From: JBNKFQ01 sp050289385
GTDB taxonomy: Bacteria > Pseudomonadota > Gammaproteobacteria > Pseudomonadales > Porticoccaceae
Length of the DNA stretch: 41,873 bases
Assembly: GCA_050289385.1 (NCBI GenBank)
Contig: JBNKFQ010000257.1
Coordinates: forward strand, 1-41,873
Reading direction: 5' to 3'
Positions within the stretch are counted from its first letter, which is position 1, and every line of letters begins with the position of its first letter. This document shows positions 16,119 through 22,615 of this stretch, one piece after another. Under the pieces are notes generated by a model. The model searched no databases, had not been told where the DNA came from, and saw only the letters and a list, made by a program, of their open reading frames with translations. Position numbers and translations under genes: made by a program.

Positions 16119-16529
16119 ATGATTATCAGAAAACATCAAAAAACAGACAGAAACTCGTTGATTGATCTCTGGAAAACCACGTTTCCAGACACTCCGTCTC
16201 ACAATCAACCGGACAAGATAATCGACGCAAAGCTGGCAGTTGACGACCTTATATTTGTTGCCGAACAGGACGGTGCGCTAATTGGTTCCTGCATGGCTGG
16301 CTATGATGGTCACCGGGGCTGGCTGTACGCAGTTGCCGTTCTGGAAGAGTACCGGCGAAAAGGCATTGGAGCGGAGTTAGTTAACACCGCGATGGCAGCA
16401 CTAAAAGAACTGGGTTGCATCAAGGTAAACCTGCAAATTCGCGCAACCAAAACCAAAGTAGCGGCATTTTATAAATCGCTGGGATTTGAAACGGAAGAGC
16501 GGCTGAGTATGGGAGCATTTATCAATTAA
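16119..16529 (+). CDS. YpeA-like GNAT acetyltransferase
   Basis: A 136-residue acetyltransferase resembling E. coli YpeA. The shared features are FVAEQDGALIGSCMAGYDGHRGWLY over the central strands, the acetyl-CoA loop RRKGIGAEL, and a C-terminal FYKSLGFETEE segment. The start at ATG 16119 is chosen because the family N-terminus (MIIRKHQ) begins there; an in-frame TTG at 16095 is upstream. It is divergent from the Omp85-like gene, with about 90 bp between. The substrate is unknown. Confidence 0.85.
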   Translation: MIIRKHQKTDRNSLIDLWKTTFPDTPSHNQPDKIIDAKLAVDDLIFVAEQDGALIGSCMAGYDGHRGWLYAVAVLEEYRRKGIGAELVNTAMAALKELGCIKVNLQIRATKTKVAAFYKSLGFETEERLSMGAFIN

Positions 16530-16678
16530 TCATTTATTCAATAAGAAGGAATATTTTCCCAAACCACTGGAATCACAATGTTTGCTGAATGAAATGTGAA
16601 ACTGTCGCAAATATTCGGCTTTTCTTTCAGGCGCTAATCTCGCAAGCTAATACAAATGGTCAACTGAGTGCTTTTACC

Positions 16679-17629
16679 ATGAATGCTCAAACAGGCAATC
16701 ATTACAATCATGTTCGCCGAACACCCCGTCATTTCTGTTCAAGCCTATTAAAGAAACGGAACCTGTCATATACCGTTTTTTTGTATTCATTGCTGCTATT
16801 AACCGGTTGCTTTGGCCCTGAAACTCCCCAGGAAGTTACCAAAGCGTTTTGGAATTCGGTAATCAATAACAACCACAAAGGCGTCATTCGATATTCAACC
16901 CTGGGAAATGACCAGAGCTACGATGGTTTCACACAGGACTGGAGTGGTTTTCAGCCATCCTGGGGTCGAATAGTCATTGATGGCAACGAAGCGACTATTG
17001 TCGCTGACTTTCTGAAGGAAAACGGATCGGATAAAAACAGCCGACGAGTAATTACTTACCTGATTAAAGAACAGCATGACTGGAAAGTGGACTACGTGCG
17101 CACCAACAGGCACCTGACAGGTGGCTCTTTTGCCAACCTGCTCGAGCTGTTTGACCAGATAGGTGAGGATGTTTCCAACCATTTCAAGAGTTCTACCGAC
17201 ACCTTGAGCGAAGACATTGAACGTCTGAGCGAGCAGTTTATGCAGCTCTCGAATGAAATTGGCGAACAAACTTCAAGACATCTGGAAAATTATGCTGAAC
17301 AGCTTCGTCAAAAACTGAAAGAGCTGTCAGACTCCGTGCAACGCGCATTAAAAGAGCAGGATCAGCAGCTTTCTCCGAAAGACAGGTGGACCATGAATGC
17401 TGTCATCGCCAACCTGAATAACAGTTGCGACCAGCTTGCCGACCCCGGTTTTGATGCAATCGCCAATAGCAGCCAGACCGTTGCTCTGGCCAGTCGACAA
17501 TTGGCGTCCGTAGACAATGGCGTATTGAAAAATTACAAAACCAAATGGCGCGCCTGGGAACAGGAATTCGAAGCTACCATGCAACAAGCACTTTTCGATT
17601 TGTCCACACTGGCAGAGGATCGCACATAG
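16679..17629 (+). CDS. Putative lipoprotein with NTF2/DUF4878-like domain and coiled coil
   Basis: I do not recognise a specific family. From ATG 16679 it has 316 residues: a long basic N-terminus, a hydrophobic stretch (VFLYSLLLLTGC) with lipobox cysteine C44, then about 100 residues starting PETPQEVTKAFWNSV that resemble the small DUF4878/NTF2-like fold of many bacterial lipoproteins. Next is a region of heptad-like, Glu/Gln/Leu-rich sequence (about residues 130-230: DTLSEDIERLSEQFMQLS and on) that should form a coiled coil. The frame is open further upstream to 16589, so the start is uncertain, and the n-region is long for a lipoprotein. A location in a membrane facing the periplasm is inferred. 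Neighbours give no clue to its job. Confidence 0.65.
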   Translation: MNAQTGNHYNHVRRTPRHFCSSLLKKRNLSYTVFLYSLLLLTGCFGPETPQEVTKAFWNSVINNNHKGVIRYSTLGNDQSYDGFTQDWSGFQPSWGRIVIDGNEATIVADFLKENGSDKNSRRVITYLIKEQHDWKVDYVRTNRHLTGGSFANLLELFDQIGEDVSNHFKSSTDTLSEDIERLSEQFMQLSNEIGEQTSRHLENYAEQLRQKLKELSDSVQRALKEQDQQLSPKDRWTMNAVIANLNNSCDQLADPGFDAIANSSQTVALASRQLASVDNGVLKNYKTKWRAWEQEFEATMQQALFDLSTLAEDRT

Positions 17630-17736
17630 TGCCACAATACCCAAAGCATCCACTTGTCGAACCAAACAGGTAGACAGGCGCAACAAAAACCTGAAACCCG
17701 GATTGTTAGAATACGACCAGTTAAACGGAATTATTT

Positions 17737-18231
17737 ATGCAATATCTTGAAGAGTTAGTCGAATATAAAGCCTGGGCAAACAGACTTTTTTACGATTGCA
17801 TTTCTGAATTGACTGAAGAACATCTCACTGCTGCGCAACCGATTATTTTTGGCAGTTTGATACGTACCCTGAACCATACTTGTCTGATGGATTTCGTTTG
17901 GAAATCCCACCTGATTGGCAGCGGGCATGGCCTCACCAGTCGCAATCCGAAAGAGCATCCCGACTTTGAAACCTTGCGACGCAAACAGGAGTCTCTGGAC
18001 GAGTGGTTTATAGAATATACAAGCTCACTTTCAGAAGAAAAGTGCGACGAGGCCATTGAGTTTGAATTCATTGGCGGCGGATCGGGCAGCATGTCGCGCC
18101 GGAATATAATTCTGCACGTCGTCAACCATGGAACCTACCATCGCGGGCATGCGGCCGACATTTTGTACCATTTTGGCACAATGCCACCTGCAACTGACCT
18201 GCCTGTGTTTATTCGACACACCGAGCGCTGA
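17737..18231 (+). CDS. DinB-family putative metal-dependent protein
   Basis: A 164-residue four-helix-bundle protein of the DinB/YfiT-like superfamily. The metal-binding histidines expected in this family are visible: H47 in RTLNHTCLMDFVW and H131 and H135 in HVVNHGTYHRGHAADIL. The ending motif HRGHAADIL is highly typical. Members include thiol-dependent transferases (bacillithiol and mycothiol types) and proteins of unknown function, so the reaction cannot be stated. GGA lies near the ATG; the gene stands alone, 107 bp after the lipoprotein gene and just before the MITE-like element. Confidence 0.85.
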   Translation: MQYLEELVEYKAWANRLFYDCISELTEEHLTAAQPIIFGSLIRTLNHTCLMDFVWKSHLIGSGHGLTSRNPKEHPDFETLRRKQESLDEWFIEYTSSLSEEKCDEAIEFEFIGGGSGSMSRRNIILHVVNHGTYHRGHAADILYHFGTMPPATDLPVFIRHTER

Positions 18232-18258
18232 TCACTGAACCAAATATACAACCGTGTT

Positions 18259-18530
18259 CTAGTACTCCTTCAAGGTGCTAATGACGGGTTCAGCGATCCC
18301 GGGGTGTTCGGCAGCAAGGCGCAGTGCACAGGCAATGGCCGTAGCCCTTGGCAAGCACGGCAACGCCGCTGCCGGGCGCCTCGGGATCGCCCTGCGGATT
18401 GGCTTGTCAGCGCCCATGGACGTCGTTGCGCCTCTTGGCAAGAGCTACGGCCATTACCGGCGAGGCGCGCCTCGCCATGAACGCTGACAAATCCAATGAA
18501 CCCGTCATTAGCACCTTGAAGGAATACTAG
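18259..18530. mobile_element. MITE-like element with 34-bp terminal inverted repeats
   Basis: A 272-bp element with ends at 18259-18292 and 18497-18530 that are inverted copies matching at 33 of 34 positions (beginning CTAGTACTCCTTCAAGGTGC). Inside are a second inverted pair (18331-18355 against 18434-18458, 22 of 25) and a perfect 18-bp palindrome GGCGAGGCGCGCCTCGCC (18459-18476). It is GC-rich compared with its flanks and codes for nothing convincing. CTAG at each extreme could be a target-site duplication, as for TA/CTAG-targeting transposases of the IS630/mariner type (inference). A lone end is at 3643. Confidence 0.8.
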
Positions 18531-18599
18531 TTGGCCGGTGAATATTTTCTGGTGAACTATACTCAATGCTCACCTATATGATCAGGCAGGGGTATTACC

Positions 18600-18905
18600 A
18601 TGAAAATGATGATTGATTTCAGCTTTCCGCTTGAACCTTTTAACACCTTTGTCAGAAATGGAACGGCTGGACAAAAAACACGACAGGTTCTGGAAGACTT
18701 GCAACCGGAAGTCGTTTATTTTTCAGAGCGCGGTGGCAAACGTGGCGGCATAATGATTGTGGACCTGGCCGATCCGTCAAAGGTTCCGGCCATTGCCGAG
18801 CCGCTGTTCTTAACCTTTGATGCCAGCGTGAAATTTCATGTCGTAATGACACCTGAAGAACTGGAAAGAGCAGGTTTGGACGAATTGGGGCAGCGTTATT
18901 CGTGA
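18600..18905 (+). CDS. Small conserved-looking protein of unknown function
   Basis: A 101-residue protein that I cannot assign. It starts with a beta strand (MIDFSFPLEPFNTFVRNG), has a central segment RGGKRGGIMIVDLADPSKVPAIAEPL, and ends in VMTPEELERAGLDELGQ. The alternating strand and helix pattern suggests a ferredoxin-like dimeric alpha-beta barrel fold of the kind found in small oxygenase or isomerase-like proteins, but this is a guess from pattern. AGGGG lies about 8 bases before the ATG, which supports real translation. TATACT at 18558-18563 could be its -10. The MITE-like element ends 70 bp upstream. Confidence 0.7.
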   Translation: MKMMIDFSFPLEPFNTFVRNGTAGQKTRQVLEDLQPEVVYFSERGGKRGGIMIVDLADPSKVPAIAEPLFLTFDASVKFHVVMTPEELERAGLDELGQRYS

Positions 18906-18973
18906 TTGCAGTGAGCCGAATAAAACCTTTATATCGACTCTTTATACGGCCCATCCACCAGCGTCAGGATCAT

Positions 18974-19339
18974 TCAGCCGCGTGCAGGCCGCTCAGGTAA
19001 ATCCGGCTTCTCCGGCCTCTCAGGTCTGTCGGGTTTTTCCGGTTTCTCTGGTCTTTCCGGTTTCTCTGGTCTTTCCGGGCGCTCGGGCTTTTCCGGGCGT
19101 TCGGGTTTTTCCACACGATCCGGCCGCTCGGCTATTGCAGGCAGCGGGGGCCTTTCCGGCAAGCGTATGGTATTAACGATATCTGGCGGTGGCGTATCGT
19201 CACTGCTGATACGAATGCTTTCTTTTTTTTCGCTGTCGTTATCCACAGCTTGCGACGGCAGCGGCAAACACAGGGTAAACAGCATCAGCGGAAAAACAGC
19301 GGTGCGTATAAAAAATACCTTTTTTGCAAAAGCGGGCAT
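18974..19339 (-). CDS. Secreted (R/K)P(E/D)-repeat protein B, last gene of ECF sigma operon
   Basis: A 121-residue secreted or envelope protein. It has a signal peptide (residues 1-31, ending PSQA), a short acidic linker, then a proline-rich stretch (LPERPPLP) and, from residue 71 to the end, a nearly unbroken run of R/K-P-E/D triplets. Such a charged, proline-every-third sequence should be extended (polyproline II) and zwitterionic. No enzyme domain is present. ATG 19339 is chosen: GAGGGG lies 7-8 bases upstream, and a GTG five codons earlier overlaps that site. The gene starts 16 bp after the anti-sigma stop, so it is co-transcribed. The function is unknown; protein A at the other end of the operon has the same kind of tail. 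Confidence 0.8.
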   Translation of the reverse strand: MPAFAKKVFFIRTAVFPLMLFTLCLPLPSQAVDNDSEKKESIRISSDDTPPPDIVNTIRLPERPPLPAIAERPDRVEKPERPEKPERPERPEKPERPEKPEKPDRPERPEKPDLPERPARG

Positions 19340-19355
19340 TGTGACTCCCCTCACC

Positions 19356-20018
19356 TTAGCTTTTGAGTGCCGGCTGCCGGCCCGTTACATCAACTCGTAC
19401 CTTGTGCTCGGACAAACCATCCGAGTACGCCACTTCCAGATACCCGACACCAGTGTCTCGTATTCGCAAGGGCAGTGTGAGCAAATTTTTACCCTTGCGC
19501 AATTCCGCAGTCCAACTCAATTCTTGCGTATCCGGGTAACCGTCTATTTCCATATTGTCTGCCAAAACAATACGAATAACCGCGTCGCCGATATCGACAT
19601 CGCTGTCGATAATAACATTCACCGGTCGAGTCTGATCGACAACCAGCTCAACCGGAGCGGATAACGGCTCGGACAGCATGAACAGGGAACCCCGATCACC
19701 CAGAAAAAATCCAAGTGTCACACCCAGCAACAAAACCGCCGCCATTGCCCAAAGATTTGACGTTTTCCGCAATGATAGCCGCGAACCTCTGACGACTGCG
19801 GTGGCAATGGCCTGATTGACAAAACCCGGTTGCATGGGCGGCACATCCAGCGCACGCAGTTTTTTATTCAGTTGAAGATCTGTCCAGTAGTGTTGGCATA
19901 TATCACACTGGCTCAGGTGCTGGTATACAGCGCTCTCCTCAGGAGGAAACGCACTGTATTCGACCAACCTGGCCAGCTTTTCCTTGACCGACGCACATTT
20001 AATAGCAGTAGACCGCAT
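19356..20018 (-). CDS. Membrane anti-sigma factor with zinc-finger (ZAS-type) motif
   Basis: A 220-residue single-pass inner-membrane protein expected to hold the neighbouring ECF sigma factor inactive. The cytoplasmic N-terminus carries H34-x3-C38-x2-C41 (HLSQCDIC), the zinc-binding anti-sigma motif. A transmembrane helix spans about residues 89-107 (LWAMAAVLLLGVTLGFFLG). The remaining 110 residues face the periplasm, are beta-rich and include a conserved-looking AVIRIVLADN segment; this part would sense the signal. The start at 20018 follows the sigma-factor TGA by one base, so the two genes are translationally coupled. The open frame extends upstream, but those residues lie within the sigma gene. 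What releases the sigma factor is not visible. Confidence 0.88.
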   Translation of the reverse strand: MRSTAIKCASVKEKLARLVEYSAFPPEESAVYQHLSQCDICQHYWTDLQLNKKLRALDVPPMQPGFVNQAIATAVVRGSRLSLRKTSNLWAMAAVLLLGVTLGFFLGDRGSLFMLSEPLSAPVELVVDQTRPVNVIIDSDVDIGDAVIRIVLADNMEIDGYPDTQELSWTAELRKGKNLLTLPLRIRDTGVGYLEVAYSDGLSEHKVRVDVTGRQPALKS

Positions 20019-20019
20019 A

Positions 20020-20613
20020 TCAATACACCTTATCCTTATCACGTACGTTGGCCACAAAAGGTTCCACTGACAAGCGTTTTTTCAGCTCGGCTTTTGCCCT
20101 GTGCAGTCGTGATTTTATCGTGCCGACAGGCACGTCGAACACGCTGGTCAGCTCATCCAGCGTGTAACCTTCCATCAGGTGCAAGGCGATCAGTGCCCGT
20201 TTTTCTGTGTCCAGACCGTCGAGTGCAGCCAGAATTTCCCTGGACTGCCTGGCATTTTGTGCCGCCTGTTCCGGCTCAGGGCCGGACGCAGCCAGTTGAT
20301 CGAGCCGATCCGTGGAGAGCGAACCGTCGGCAAATCCGCCGTTTAACGGGTCGCGCCTTTGCTTTCTGCAGTGATCAATAAACCGGTTGTACAGCACCCG
20401 CATTAACCACGGTCGCAGATCGGCAACCAGAGCCATTTCTGGCGTTCGAGTATAGAGTCTGGTCAATACATCCTGCACGATATCTTCGGCATCTGTGCGC
20501 GAGCCCGCCATTTTATAAGCGGTGCGGTACAAATCCTGAATGTGGGGCCTCACCAGTGCGTCAAACTGCACTGCACGATGTTTATTTGTCTGGCGAGCGG
20601 GAAAAAGTTTCAT
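20020..20613 (-). CDS. ECF-type RNA polymerase sigma factor
   Basis: A 197-residue sigma-70-family factor of the extracytoplasmic-function class. Region 2 is seen at residues 17-86 (DAEDIVQDVLTRLY, then DLRPWLMRVLYNRFIDHCRKQ), and region 4 with its helix-turn-helix near residues 130-182 (ALIALHLMEGYTLDELTSVFDVPVGTIKSRLHRA; shown here in two adjoining motifs). A linker of about 45 residues joins them. The anti-sigma gene follows directly. There is no clear ribosome site before the ATG; instead a strong hairpin ends 7 bases upstream (20627-20650), which may limit its expression. A GGAACC-N16-CGTGAT promoter ahead of the operon suggests autoregulation. Confidence 0.93.
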   Translation of the reverse strand: MKLFPARQTNKHRAVQFDALVRPHIQDLYRTAYKMAGSRTDAEDIVQDVLTRLYTRTPEMALVADLRPWLMRVLYNRFIDHCRKQRRDPLNGGFADGSLSTDRLDQLAASGPEPEQAAQNARQSREILAALDGLDTEKRALIALHLMEGYTLDELTSVFDVPVGTIKSRLHRAKAELKKRLSVEPFVANVRDKDKVY

Positions 20614-20619
20614 CGTTAT

Positions 20620-20650
20620 GAAAACAGCGGGGTGGAAAAAACCACCCCGC
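20620..20650 (-). terminator. Intra-operon hairpin, attenuator-like
   Basis: On the minus strand GCGGGGTGG (20650-20642 complement) pairs perfectly with CCACCCCGC through a six-T loop and is followed by TGTTTTC. It lies between the repeat protein A stop (20670) and the sigma-factor start (20613). It probably ends or weakens read-through so that repeat protein A is made in excess over the sigma factor. Confidence 0.65.
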
Positions 20651-20669
20651 CATATTTTGCCTCCCGGGT

Positions 20670-21461
20670 TCAGCGATTTGCACGTTCTGGTCGTTCAGGA
20701 CGTTCGGGCCTTTCCGGCTTTTCAGGTTTGTCTGGACGGTCTGGACGGTCTGGACGCTCAGGGCGATCTGGACGGTCCGGGCGGTTTGGACGGTCCGGGC
20801 GATCAGCGCGTTCCGGCCGATTCGCTCGCGACCCGCGAGTTGCCGCAACGTCAGGGTGACCAGTTTCCCGATCTGCGTCAACCGCTCCCCTGGCCAATGC
20901 ACGACCATTGGATTTGAGGCCACGCATAACCTCACCTACCGTCAAGTCGTACTCTCGAAATATTTGCCCCCAACCCATACCGGAAGCACGCATATCGAGA
21001 ATGCCGTCACCGGCATCGGTGTACAGCACGCCCATAATTTCAGACATGCTGGCGCCTTCCTCCAGCAAACGATCTGCCAAACCCAGAGCCAGGGAAACTT
21101 CGCCATAGCCCATCCGACCATTTGTGTTTTCAACGGTCACTGTTTCAGTCACAAAAATCGGGTCGCCATTGTCATCCAGATCTTGCTCACCATCGTCATC
21201 CAGATCCTGTGGAACTTGCGCCTCAAAGGTCACTGAATCGCCATTGCGGAGTGCCTCAACCAAAGCATTGGCATCATCGCCCGCAAATTCGCTGAAGTCA
21301 TCGGCGAGTTTGCTGGCGGCTTTATTGCTTTCTACCTCTTCCATGCCCTCGACATTATCCACGTCATCCGGAGCGGCGTTCAGTGTCGCAGCCCCCAAAT
21401 GCAGCGCGTTCAGCAGCAAAAAGCCGAATATTCCTGTCAATTTGATTTTAATTAACTGCAT
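20670..21461 (-). CDS. Secreted (R/K)P(D/E)-repeat protein A, first gene of ECF sigma operon
   Basis: A 263-residue secreted protein of unknown function. Signal peptide at residues 1-29 (LLLNALHLGAATLNA). Residues 30-100 are acidic and include QDLDDDGEQDLDDNGDP (85-101), which resembles calcium-binding Asp loops. Residues 118-185 are helical, with a GMGWGQI motif (161-167) in a pattern I know from uncharacterised gammaproteobacterial secreted proteins. Residues 215-263 are an almost pure R-P-D/E repeat tail with a few K-P and N. ATG 21461 is chosen because GAGGTG lies just upstream and the signal peptide begins there. An ECF-type promoter ends 38 bp upstream. The tail mirrors that of protein B at the other end of the operon. 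Confidence 0.82.
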   Translation of the reverse strand: MQLIKIKLTGIFGFLLLNALHLGAATLNAAPDDVDNVEGMEEVESNKAASKLADDFSEFAGDDANALVEALRNGDSVTFEAQVPQDLDDDGEQDLDDNGDPIFVTETVTVENTNGRMGYGEVSLALGLADRLLEEGASMSEIMGVLYTDAGDGILDMRASGMGWGQIFREYDLTVGEVMRGLKSNGRALARGAVDADRETGHPDVAATRGSRANRPERADRPDRPNRPDRPDRPERPDRPDRPDKPEKPERPERPERPERANR

Positions 21462-21498
21462 GGTCACCTCATCTTGTTTAATTGGCCATTCACCCTTT

Positions 21499-21526
21499 AT
21501 CACGTCAATTGCCAGCGCAAGGTTCC
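21499..21526 (-). promoter_or_regulatory. ECF sigma-type promoter of the repeat-protein/sigma operon
   Basis: On the minus strand GGAACC (complement of 21521-21526) is followed after exactly 16 bases by CGTGAT (complement of 21499-21504). GGAAC at -35 with CGT at -10 and a 16-17-base spacer is the known pattern for many ECF sigma factors. It lies about 38 bases before the start of the operon whose second gene is an ECF sigma factor, so autoregulation is likely. Confidence 0.7.
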
Positions 21527-21581
21527 ATCTTTTTTTGTCTATTCAGTCTCAAATTCCATACCGAATGATCGATCGGGCAGA

Positions 21582-22418
21582 TTAATTTTGGGGCCTGTAA
21601 GACAACTGAAGACCAACACCATAGTCGGGGCTGCCATCCTGTAAACCGGTGTACCCATAAAACATAACGCCCCAGGTATTGCTGATTTTGCGGTTTACGT
21701 AGCCAAACAGTTCCAGTGCGTCGTCGCTGGCAACGGTGGTTGCCTGCTGGTAATCGAGAGAAACACCCCAGTTGACATGATCGGAGACACGAAAATCATT
21801 GCCTGCCGAAAGATAAAACACGTTATCCAGATCTATTCCCTGTGGGTCACCCTTGACTTTATACGCGAGCGTAAAAAACGGTGTGTATTGACCCAGGGGC
21901 TTGAAAATATCTGCCTGAAACGTGTAATCCATTTCCCCGGTGCCCAACCCCTTGGCATCGTCCGCAGTAGGCAATTTGATTTTTGCACCCAAATCCAGAT
22001 AAAACAGTTCAGGCGGTACGGATTCAACGGCATAGGTTGCACCTACCCAGATATCTCCCAGACCAGTTTCACGTGATGCTGTGGGGGTGTCGCCTCCATT
22101 TCCACTATTGCCATTACTGTTACCATTGCCGCGACGATTGGGATTGCCCACTACGACACCGCCGTCGCCCGCACCGATAACGGTGCCTGCACCGTTAATG
22201 GAAACCCAGGGCACCGTTGCCTTTAAAGTCCACTGACTCGATTTCCAGGACGCGGTAAACGGCAGGTAAGTGATATCGGTGTCCACCGGATCGCCACCAT
22301 AATCGCCGCTGCTGTAATCAATGCCTGTTGAATATTTCCACTTTCCGTCTTCACTTGCCGCAAGGGTGGCCGTCGCGCTCAACAACAACATTAATGGCAA
22401 TAATTTCAAATTACGCAT
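21582..22418 (-). CDS. Putative outer-membrane beta-barrel channel (MetA-pathway/transporter-like)
   Basis: A 278-residue protein with a signal peptide (NLKLLPLMLLLSATATLAA) and a series of amphipathic beta strands ending in LQLSYRP. The layout (WKYSTGIDYSSGDYGG, then DIWVGATYAVESVPP, LFYLDLGAKIKLPTAD) resembles the outer-membrane family annotated as MetA-pathway/transporter-like, which has no firmly known substrate. A Gly/Asn-rich loop (NRRGNGNSNGNSGNGG) at about residue 95 is an insertion. ATG 22418 has GGAG 8 bases upstream; the frame is open further upstream but without a ribosome site. It lies 120 bp upstream of the repeat protein A gene on the same strand, so it may share transcription with the sigma operon. 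Confidence 0.75.
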   Translation of the reverse strand: MRNLKLLPLMLLLSATATLAASEDGKWKYSTGIDYSSGDYGGDPVDTDITYLPFTASWKSSQWTLKATVPWVSINGAGTVIGAGDGGVVVGNPNRRGNGNSNGNSGNGGDTPTASRETGLGDIWVGATYAVESVPPELFYLDLGAKIKLPTADDAKGLGTGEMDYTFQADIFKPLGQYTPFFTLAYKVKGDPQGIDLDNVFYLSAGNDFRVSDHVNWGVSLDYQQATTVASDDALELFGYVNRKISNTWGVMFYGYTGLQDGSPDYGVGLQLSYRPQN

Positions 22419-22572
22419 CGCTTGTCTCCACAATAATAATTTCGTACCAGTGTAGTGCACAATCAGCAATTTTTTCAAAACCGACTCACATTTATTATTA
22501 CGACTCGACATCAAATTAAAGTTTTTATTGAATAAAAAATGCTGTTTTTTTCACAATCAGGAAAAAACAGGC

Positions 22573-22597
22573 AAAAAAACCGGGCCTTGTGCCCGGT
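22573..22597 (-). terminator. Rho-independent terminator of TBDR gene
   Basis: On the minus strand ACCGGGC and GCCCGGT form a 7-bp stem with a 5-base loop, followed by a run of seven T. It lies 18 bp after the receptor stop at 22616 and separates it from the downstream channel-like gene. Confidence 0.9.
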
Positions 22598-22615
22598 CTT
22601 TTCAAGAAGATTTTA

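Noticed and set aside
18259..18566. Small open frames inside the MITE-like element, some ending in the same VISTLKEY
   Set aside because: The shared ending is simply the translated terminal repeat; the frames have no start signals and the DNA is an inverted-repeat element.
20690..20830. Short, regularly repeated DNA that could be taken for a CRISPR array or VNTR
   Set aside because: The repeat period is a multiple of 3, it lies in frame within a gene with a signal peptide and ribosome site, and it encodes the R-P-D/E tail. No unique spacers exist.
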